From the NCBI GenBank assembly GCA_900541795.1, contig UQLC01000004.1:1-64000 (forward strand): a stretch of DNA of 64,000 nucleotides, read 5' to 3'. This document shows, in pieces, positions 53,284 through 61,411 of this stretch (the first letter of the stretch is position 1; every line of letters starts with the position of its first letter). This DNA is from an uncultured Collinsella sp. (GTDB taxonomy: Bacteria; Actinomycetota; Coriobacteriia; Coriobacteriales; Coriobacteriaceae). The notes beneath the pieces were generated by a model, which searched no databases, was not told the origin of the DNA, and saw only the letters and a program-made list of their open reading frames with translations. Position numbers and translations under genes: made by a program.

Positions 53284-54078
53284 GTGCAATACGACGAGCA
53301 TAAACTGGTCGAGTACTTTGCCGACGCCCCTGCGGGCGTCGGTTTTTCCGACCTTGACCTCAATAACATTCCGCACCATATCTCGTGCATTATGGACGGC
53401 AACGGTCGTTGGGCCACATCGCGCGGTCTTGCACGCACCGAGGGCCACAAGGCGGGTATCGTCTCCCTTCGCGAGATTATTACCGCTTGCGTGCGCCTGG
53501 GCGTCGACGTGCTTTCGGCCTATGCGTTTTCTACCGAAAACTGGAACCGCCCGCAGCATGAGGTCAACGTCTTGATGCACCTGTTTGCCAAGACGTTCAT
53601 CGACGAGCTGCCGCTTCTGAAGCGCGAAAACGTGCGCGTTGTCTTTTTGGGTGACATTTCCGCGCTGCCCAAGAAGACCCGCGACGTTTTTGAACGCGGT
53701 CTTGCCGAGTGCGCCGATCACACTGGCATGACGCTGGCGCTTGCCGTCAACTACGGCGCGCGTGCCGAGATTACCCGCGCTGTCCGTCAGATCGCACTCG
53801 ACGCTGCCGCCGGTAAGATCGACCCTGCCGCAATTGATGACGACATGGTGGCTTCCCACCTCTATACCGCCGGCCTTCCCGATCCTGAGCTTGTGATTCG
53901 CACCTCTGGTGAGCTGCGCCTTTCGAACTATCTGCTGTGGCAGGTGGCTTATTCCGAATTCTACGTCACCGATACCTATTGGCCCGACTTTGATCGTTGG
54001 GGCCTTGTCGACGCCATTTTGGCCTATCAGGGCCGTGACCGTAGGTTTGGTGGTCTGAGCAAGACCGAGGAGGCTTAA
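53284..54078 (+). CDS. uppS: Isoprenyl transferase (undecaprenyl diphosphate synthase)
   Basis: Makes the C55 lipid carrier for cell-wall synthesis. A 264-residue cis-prenyltransferase: IMDGNGRWATSRGLARTEGHKAG (catalytic Asp and Arg), YAFSTENWNRP, GDISALP and PDLVIRTSGELRLSNYLLWQ-type C-terminal motif (here PDPELVIRTSGELRLSNYL). GTG start right after frr, with GGAG in the frr tail. Feeds wall synthesis by the RodA/PBP2 pair encoded at 20-23 kb. Confidence 0.95.
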   Translation: MQYDEHKLVEYFADAPAGVGFSDLDLNNIPHHISCIMDGNGRWATSRGLARTEGHKAGIVSLREIITACVRLGVDVLSAYAFSTENWNRPQHEVNVLMHLFAKTFIDELPLLKRENVRVVFLGDISALPKKTRDVFERGLAECADHTGMTLALAVNYGARAEITRAVRQIALDAAAGKIDPAAIDDDMVASHLYTAGLPDPELVIRTSGELRLSNYLLWQVAYSEFYVTDTYWPDFDRWGLVDAILAYQGRDRRFGGLSKTEEA

Positions 54079-54080
54079 TC

Positions 54081-54980
54081 GTGTCCGATCGTCCCAAGGC
54101 AACTGCTCCCAAGACATCTGAGCGCAAGGCTGTCGCTGCTGGAGCGCCTGCAGCGAAGAATGGCACCGGTTCGTGGCTTGCGGGCTTTATTACCCGTGCC
54201 GCCGCCGGTATCGTCTACGCCGTTGTCTTTATCCTGTGCCTGGTTTTGGGTATCGTGCCCACGGCCATCTTTGTTTCTGTCATGAGCGGTCTGTGCTGCT
54301 ATGAGTTTTTCCGTATGACAAGGCTCGATGGCAAGATGGCTAACGAGCGCATGGGTATCGCTGCCGCCGTACTCTTTCCGCTGTCGGCGTTGGGCGATTC
54401 GATGTTGCTGAATGCCCTGCTTTTTGCCCTGATGCTCGCTGTGGGCATTTGGTATGTCTGGTCGCCGCGTACCCGCATCTCTGATGTGGCCGTGACGCTC
54501 ATGGGTCCCATCTACACTGGCTTTATGCTGTCGGCTATCGTGCTGCTGCGCGATGCCGTGCCCGGTTTTGCCGGCGCCCTGCTTTCGGTGGGCGTTTGCG
54601 CGTCCCTTTGGGTCTCCGACTCGTTTGCCTACATCGTGGGTAGCCGTATCGGCAAGCACAAGATGGTTCCCAAGATCTCTCCCAAAAAGAGCTGGGAGGG
54701 GTTTGCCGGCGGCATCCTGGGCTCGGTTTTGATTTGGCTCATCCTGTGGGCGACGCATTTCTACAAGCTCAGCCTGCCCTATGCGCTGCTGTGCGGCGTG
54801 GTCGTGTCCATTCTGGGCGTTATCGGCGACCTTATCGAGTCGCGCATCAAGCGCGGTGTGGGCGTCAAGGATTCCGGCAACCTTATCCCGGGCCACGGCG
54901 GCATGCTCGATCGTAGCGATTCGCTTATCTTCGGCTGCATCACCGCGCAGCTGATGCTGATGATCGGAGGCGTGCTGTAA
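54081..54980 (+). CDS. cdsA: Phosphatidate cytidylyltransferase
   Basis: Makes CDP-diacylglycerol, the precursor of bacterial phospholipids. A 299-residue polytopic membrane protein with about seven helices; the family signature SRIKRGVGVKDSGNLIPGHGGMLDRSDSL lies at the C-terminal end and KISPKKSWEGFAGG mid-chain. A 30-residue Ala/Lys-rich cytoplasmic extension precedes the first helix. GTG start; its last base is the first of the dxr ATG. Confidence 0.95.
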   Translation: MSDRPKATAPKTSERKAVAAGAPAAKNGTGSWLAGFITRAAAGIVYAVVFILCLVLGIVPTAIFVSVMSGLCCYEFFRMTRLDGKMANERMGIAAAVLFPLSALGDSMLLNALLFALMLAVGIWYVWSPRTRISDVAVTLMGPIYTGFMLSAIVLLRDAVPGFAGALLSVGVCASLWVSDSFAYIVGSRIGKHKMVPKISPKKSWEGFAGGILGSVLIWLILWATHFYKLSLPYALLCGVVVSILGVIGDLIESRIKRGVGVKDSGNLIPGHGGMLDRSDSLIFGCITAQLMLMIGGVL

Positions 54981-56167
54981 TGTCCTTCCAGACGACGTAT
55001 GGCTCCGATGGACGTCTCCGTGTTGCCATCCTGGGTTGTACGGGCTCTATCGGCACTCAGGCGCTCGATGTGTGCCGCCAGCATGCCGATCGCCTGCAGG
55101 TGACGGCGCTGTCCGTTAACTCCAGTACTTCCGAGCTCGTTGCCGCTGCCCGCGAGTTCTCGGTTCCGGCGGTTGCCGTGGCCGATGTCGATCATGGCGA
55201 TGACGCCGTGCTGCAGGAGTTGCCCGAGGGAACGAAGCTTGGCGTTGGCGCGCAGGCGGTTTGCGAGCTCGCGTGTCGCGACGATGTCGACTGCGTGCTT
55301 GTCGCTATTGTGGGCGCTGCCGGTCTCGAGGCGAGCCATGCAGCCTTGACCTCGAATAAGCGCCTTGCCCTTGCCAACAAGGAGTCCCTCGTCGTCGGTG
55401 GCGACTTGCTTATGCCGTTGGCGCAACCGGGCCAGCTTATTCCAGTCGACTCTGAGCACTCCGCCATTTACCAGTGCTATCTGGGGGAGAACCCGCGCGA
55501 GGCTCATTGTATTTGGCTCACCTGCTCGGGTGGTCCGTTCTTTGGCCGCACGCGCGACGAGCTCGATCGCGTGACGCGTGCCGATGCCCTCGCGCATCCC
55601 ACGTGGGCCATGGGTGCCAAGATCACCATTGACTCCGCCACCCTCATGAACAAGGGCCTGGAGCGCATTGAGGCCATGCATCTGTTTAACTGCGACCTCG
55701 ATTTCATTAACGTGGTCGTGCAGCGTCAGTCCAAGATTCACTCTATGGTCGAGTTCGCCGACGGCTCCGTGATGGCGCATCTCGGTGCTTCCGACATGCG
55801 TATTCCCATCCAGTTCGCGTTCTCGTATCCCGAGCGTTGGGATACCCCGGCGCCTCGTATCGATTTCCGCGAGCTGGGGCAGCTCACGTTTGATGCTGCC
55901 GACATGGATACCTTCCGCTGTCTGGCACTGGCCGAACGCGCCGGCAAGACGGGTGGCACCATGCCGTGCGTGCTCAATGCCGCCAACGAGGTCGCCGTCG
56001 ATGCCTTCCTGCACGATGGCTGCAGCTTTACCGATATCGATCGCATTGTGGAATCCTGCATGGACGCCCACGATATGCAGGCGGTCGATTCGTTTGAGCA
56101 GCTTCGCGACATCGATGCGTGGGCGCGTGAAAAGGCTGCGCAGGTGCTCGCCGCAACCCGTTCCTAA
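54980..56167 (+). CDS. dxr: 1-deoxy-D-xylulose 5-phosphate reductoisomerase
   Basis: Second step of the MEP isoprenoid pathway. A 395-residue enzyme: NADPH loop LGCTGSIGTQALDV, ALANKESLVVGG, PVDSEHSAIYQCYLG with metal-binding residues, LTCSGGPF and WAMGAKITIDSATLMNKGLE, and MNAANEVAV-type LNAANEVAVDAFL. Overlaps cdsA by one base. IspG follows two genes later, so two MEP genes share the operon. Confidence 0.97.
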   Translation: MSFQTTYGSDGRLRVAILGCTGSIGTQALDVCRQHADRLQVTALSVNSSTSELVAAAREFSVPAVAVADVDHGDDAVLQELPEGTKLGVGAQAVCELACRDDVDCVLVAIVGAAGLEASHAALTSNKRLALANKESLVVGGDLLMPLAQPGQLIPVDSEHSAIYQCYLGENPREAHCIWLTCSGGPFFGRTRDELDRVTRADALAHPTWAMGAKITIDSATLMNKGLERIEAMHLFNCDLDFINVVVQRQSKIHSMVEFADGSVMAHLGASDMRIPIQFAFSYPERWDTPAPRIDFRELGQLTFDAADMDTFRCLALAERAGKTGGTMPCVLNAANEVAVDAFLHDGCSFTDIDRIVESCMDAHDMQAVDSFEQLRDIDAWAREKAAQVLAATRS

Positions 56168-56192
56168 CCCATAAGGATTGCTTTTTCGTTTT

Positions 56193-57554
56193 ATGGATAC
56201 TGTTCTGAGCGCTCTCTCATCGGTCTTTTGGGGCCTGCTGATGCTTTCCGTCCTCGTGTTTTTGCACGAGGGCGGCCACTTTTTGGCGGCGCGTGCCTGC
56301 GGCGTCCGTGTGACCGAGTTCTTTTTGGGTCTGCCGTGCCGCTTTGACATCCATTACACGTCGCGTCGCATTGGAACCAAGTTTGGCGTGACCCCGCTGC
56401 TACTGGGTGGCTACGCTGCCATCTGCGGTATGGATCCGACCGATGTCTCGTGCTCCGATCGCGTGCTCGCGGCTATCTATCGTCATGGTCGCGTGACCGT
56501 GGCCGACCTTGCTGTCGAGCTCGAGCTTTCCGAGGAGGATGTGCTCGAGGCATGCGCCCTTTTGCTGGGCTGGGGCTCCATCGCACCCTGGTATGAGGAA
56601 GGGGAGAAGCCCTCGCCGAGCTACTATCCCACCAAATATCAGACGTTGCCGCGAGACACGGCAGGCTATACCACCTTTGATGGTCGCCGTTTCGATCGCG
56701 AACATGCGACTGCCGAGGGCGATGTGTGGGAGCTGCCGTGCGGCGAGGCCGAGTTCCTTGCGCAAGAGCGCTCGCACACCTATCTTGGCCAAGGCTTTCT
56801 CAAGCGCGCCTTTATGCTGCTCGCGGGCATTATCGTCAATATCTTGACGGGTTTTTTGCTCCTTATGAGCATCTATTCCATTGCGGGTGTCACCGTGCCG
56901 ATGGATACCAACGTGATCGGTCAGGTTGACGAGGGGTCTATTGCCGCCAAGGCGGGTATCGAGGCCGGTGATGCGATCCTTTCGGTTGACGGTGTCTCAT
57001 GTTCCACTTGGATGGATGTCTACGATGCCATCGGCAAGGCTGCCGGTAAGGACGATATCGCCATCGAGTACGAGCGTGACGGCAAGCAGCATTCGACCAC
57101 GGTTGCGCTCAAAGAGGACGAGCGCCTAGGTGTGTATGCCTCTACGCAGGTGGTTCGTTTGGACCCCATCACCTCTGCGCGCCTCTCCTTCTCCTATGTT
57201 GCGCAGACGGCGGAGGGCGTTCTACGCCTGCTCCAGCCGCAGCATACGATGGAGATCCTCGATCAATCCTCCTCGATCGTGGGTATTAGCGTCATGTCTT
57301 CGCAGGCAGCTGCTGCCGGTCCCATCACGTTCTTGACGTTTGCCGCGCTCATCTCGTTCTCGTTGGGCTTTATGAACCTGCTGCCCATCCCGCCACTCGA
57401 TGGCGGCAAGCTGGTCATCGAGATCATTCAAAAGATTGCGGGCCGCGAGCTTCCGCTCAAGGTCCAGACGATTGTGAGCTATGTGGGCATCGCGCTCTTT
57501 GCGCTGCTGTTTGTCTATATGCTTCGTTCCGACATCCTTCGATTTATTCTGTAG
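56193..57554 (+). CDS. rseP: Site-2 protease RseP with a winged-helix-like insertion
   Basis: Intramembrane zinc metalloprotease of the M50 family, 453 residues. HEGGH (25-29) is the HExxH zinc site in the first helix, GGY lies at 72-74, a PDZ domain at about 235-320, and the third zinc ligand in PPLDGGK. Between GGY and the second helix (FLKRAFMLLAGIIVNIL, from 202) are about 120 residues, far more than the usual 30-40. Within them VLAAIYRHGRVTVADLAVEL and the following ELSEEDVLEACALLLGWG look like a winged helix. ATG 56193 is used; TTG 56178 abuts AAGGA with no spacing. It lies between dxr and ispG, a common setting. Confidence 0.9.
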   Translation: MDTVLSALSSVFWGLLMLSVLVFLHEGGHFLAARACGVRVTEFFLGLPCRFDIHYTSRRIGTKFGVTPLLLGGYAAICGMDPTDVSCSDRVLAAIYRHGRVTVADLAVELELSEEDVLEACALLLGWGSIAPWYEEGEKPSPSYYPTKYQTLPRDTAGYTTFDGRRFDREHATAEGDVWELPCGEAEFLAQERSHTYLGQGFLKRAFMLLAGIIVNILTGFLLLMSIYSIAGVTVPMDTNVIGQVDEGSIAAKAGIEAGDAILSVDGVSCSTWMDVYDAIGKAAGKDDIAIEYERDGKQHSTTVALKEDERLGVYASTQVVRLDPITSARLSFSYVAQTAEGVLRLLQPQHTMEILDQSSSIVGISVMSSQAAAAGPITFLTFAALISFSLGFMNLLPIPPLDGGKLVIEIIQKIAGRELPLKVQTIVSYVGIALFALLFVYMLRSDILRFIL

Positions 57555-57567
57555 GGGAGTGTTTGGA

Positions 57568-58650
57568 TTGTCTATATCCCATCCTTTGCCGCGCGAGCTG
57601 ACGCGCCCCGTGCATGTGGGCGGCGTTCAGATCGGTGGCGGCGCGCCGGTGGTGGTCCAATCCATGACCTGCACCGATACCGCCGACGCCCAGGCAACGC
57701 TTGCACAAGTGCGTGCGCTTGCGCAGGCGGGCTGCGATATCGTGCGCGTGAGCGTGCCCACCGAGGCCGCGCTCGAGGGCTTCCGTACCATCTGTGCTGA
57801 GTCCCCGGTGCCGATTGTCGCCGATATTCACTTTAACCATAAGCTCGCCATCGGCGCCGTCGAGGCCGGTGCTGCCAAGCTGCGCATCAATCCCGGCAAT
57901 ATCGGCGATTGGGCCAAGGTAGACGCGGTGATCGATGCTGCGGGTGCCGCGGGCTGTGCGATTCGTATCGGCGTCAACGCCGGTTCGCTTGAGCAGGATA
58001 TCGCCGAGCGCGACGAGCTTACGCAGCCCGAGAAGCTCGTGATGTCGAGCGAGCGTTTCGTCAAGCATTTTGAAGACCGCGGCTTTACGAACATTGTGCT
58101 TTCGGCCAAGGCCCATAGCGTGCAAACGACGCTCGATACCTATCGAGCCCTGTCGCGTGAGATTCCCCACGTTCCGCTTCACCTGGGCGTAACCGAGGCG
58201 GGTACCAAGCTACAGGGCACCATCAAGAGCTCGGTGGGCCTTGGTATCCTGCTGTCTGAGGGTATCGGTGACACCATGCGCGTCTCGCTCACGGCCGATC
58301 CGGTTGAGGAGCCGCCTGTTGCCTGGGGAATTTTGCAGTCGCTGGGCCTGCGTCGCCGCGGTCCCGAGATTGTCTCGTGCCCCACGTGCGCCCGCTGCCA
58401 GGTTAACCTGATTCTTATCGCCGAGGAGGTAACCGAGCGGCTTAAGAACTATGCCGCGCCGCTTTCGATTGCCGTCATGGGATGTGCTGTTAATGGCCCC
58501 GGTGAGGCTTCTGATGCCGACCTGGGCGTTGCTTGTGGACGTGGTCAGGCCCTGCTCTTTTCGCATGGCCAGATCATTGGTAAAGTAGCTGAGGATCAAA
58601 TTGTCGACGCGCTTATGGCCGAGGTCGACAAACTTATTGAGGAGAAATAA
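57568..58650 (+). CDS. ispG: 4-hydroxy-3-methylbut-2-enyl-diphosphate synthase
   Basis: Penultimate MEP-pathway enzyme, 4Fe-4S dependent. A 360-residue protein: VHVGGVQIGGGAPVVVQSMT, DTADAQATLAQV, PIVADIHFNHKLA, KLRINPGNIG, and the cluster-binding cysteines in SCPTCARC plus MGCAVNGPGEASDADLGVA. TTG 57568 follows GGGGAG; upstream in-frame codons translate the end of rseP and are excluded. Confidence 0.96.
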   Translation: MSISHPLPRELTRPVHVGGVQIGGGAPVVVQSMTCTDTADAQATLAQVRALAQAGCDIVRVSVPTEAALEGFRTICAESPVPIVADIHFNHKLAIGAVEAGAAKLRINPGNIGDWAKVDAVIDAAGAAGCAIRIGVNAGSLEQDIAERDELTQPEKLVMSSERFVKHFEDRGFTNIVLSAKAHSVQTTLDTYRALSREIPHVPLHLGVTEAGTKLQGTIKSSVGLGILLSEGIGDTMRVSLTADPVEEPPVAWGILQSLGLRRRGPEIVSCPTCARCQVNLILIAEEVTERLKNYAAPLSIAVMGCAVNGPGEASDADLGVACGRGQALLFSHGQIIGKVAEDQIVDALMAEVDKLIEEK

Positions 58651-60372
<1,722 letters not shown>

Positions 60373-60406
60373 TCGACGATTTCGCTTGTAGTTCGATATA
60401 CGGGAC

Positions 60407-60443
60407 GGCCCCGCATTTCTCCAGATCGGGGAGATGTGGGGCC
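60407..60443. repeat. 16-bp hairpin after proS, possibly repeat-derived
   Basis: GGCCCCGCATTTCTCC (60407-60422) pairs completely with GGGGAGATGTGGGGCC (60428-60443), allowing four wobbles, around loop AGATC. No T run follows. The preceding GGGACGG recalls the REP-like core, but similarity is too short to decide. Confidence 0.55.
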
Positions 60444-60478
60444 ATCCTATTATCTTGTAGCATCCTCGATATCTAAAA

Positions 60479-60516
60479 GGAAAACCCCACAGCCCATGCG
60501 AGCTGCGGGGTTTTCC
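60479..60516. terminator. Bidirectional terminator between proS and the kinase-like gene
   Basis: Stem GGAAAACCCCACAGC/GCTGCGGGGTTTTCC with one A-C mismatch and loop CCATGCGA. A4 and T4 lie in the outer part of the arms, serving both convergent genes. Confidence 0.85.
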
Positions 60517-60551
60517 ATTATGCCTCCGATGCGAAATAAATCGCTCAGATA

Positions 60552-61316
60552 TTACTGATAATCGACGACGTCGATCCAGTTCTTCAGGAACTCATCGTTC
60601 ACGTTGCGCTTACGAGCGAGCTCGGAAGCGGCGACGATGCTCGTCCACTGACGCACGACCTGCATGGGCATGTCGGCACGGTCGCAGTAGAGCTCCAGGT
60701 AGGCCTCGGCCTGGTCCTTGCTGTTGAGGGCAAAGAGCAGGTAGGTGGTGGCAACGTCGGCAGCAGGGGAGCCCTGGGTGGCGTGTGCCCAGTCGCACAC
60801 ATAGAGCTGGCCGTCGTCGCCGACGATGACGTTGGAGGGGTTGAAGTCGCCGTGGCAGACCTTGAACTCCTTGGTCATGCCGTCCAGACGCTCCTGAAGG
60901 TTGTAGCGCGTGGTGGCATTGAGCTGATCAAGGCTGTCGATCATGCGGGCGAACTTGTCGCGCATACGGTTGAGCAGCGGGGAGGTGTAGCCGTGGATCT
61001 CGATCTGGAGGTCGACGAACATCTCGAGGTACTCACCAAAGCGCTGGGGCTCGGCAGTCATCTTCTCGGCAAGGGTGGTGCCCGGAACCTTCTCGGTCAC
61101 GAGCGCCCAGCCGTTGGCGTTCTCGAGCTGGGAAACCTCGAGAGCCTTGGGGCTGCGGATGCCGCACTCATTGATGCGGGCAAGATTCAAAGCCTCGTTG
61201 AACACGTCGGAGACAGGCTTGGTCTCGTTAAAGACCTTGACGATCTTGTCGCCCAGGTCGTAAACGACCTTGTTGCCACGGCGGACGAGCTCGGTCTTGG
61301 AATCGGGTAGCAGCAT
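60552..61316 (-). CDS. Phosphotransferase-fold (APH-like) protein
   Basis: A 254-residue protein of the aminoglycoside phosphotransferase/choline kinase superfamily. Catalytic loop CHGDFNPSNVIV (Brenner motif HGDxxxxN) and metal loop VCDWAHATQG are intact; the N-lobe has VVYDLGDKIVKVF with a candidate ATP-binding lysine. There is no sign of a known resistance enzyme; small-molecule or sugar kinase activity is more likely but the substrate is unknown. Located 89 bases downstream of adhE on the same strand, with two hairpins between. Confidence 0.8.
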   Translation of the reverse strand: MLLPDSKTELVRRGNKVVYDLGDKIVKVFNETKPVSDVFNEALNLARINECGIRSPKALEVSQLENANGWALVTEKVPGTTLAEKMTAEPQRFGEYLEMFVDLQIEIHGYTSPLLNRMRDKFARMIDSLDQLNATTRYNLQERLDGMTKEFKVCHGDFNPSNVIVGDDGQLYVCDWAHATQGSPAADVATTYLLFALNSKDQAEAYLELYCDRADMPMQVVRQWTSIVAASELARKRNVNDEFLKNWIDVVDYQ

Positions 61317-61349
61317 GGTTGCATCCTTTCAACGATGCGATAGAAGCGA

Positions 61350-61386
61350 CGGCGGGGGTGTGTGAAACACCCGTGCACCCCCGCCG
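61350..61386 (-). terminator. Large hairpin between adhE and the kinase-like gene
   Basis: Perfect 11-bp stem CGGCGGGGGTG/CACCCCCGCCG. A competing stem GGGTGT/ACACCC lies within it, so two exclusive folds are possible. On the minus strand it follows a T6 run rather than preceding one, so simple termination is not assured. Confidence 0.5.
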
Positions 61387-61387
61387 C

Positions 61388-61411
61388 AAAAAACCGTGCT
61401 AAAAACTAGCA
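61388..61411 (-). terminator. Short stem-loop with T run at the adhE stop
   Basis: Minus strand TGCTA-GTTTT-TAGCA (61397-61411) includes the stop codon and is followed by CGG and six T. A weak intrinsic terminator. Confidence 0.5.
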
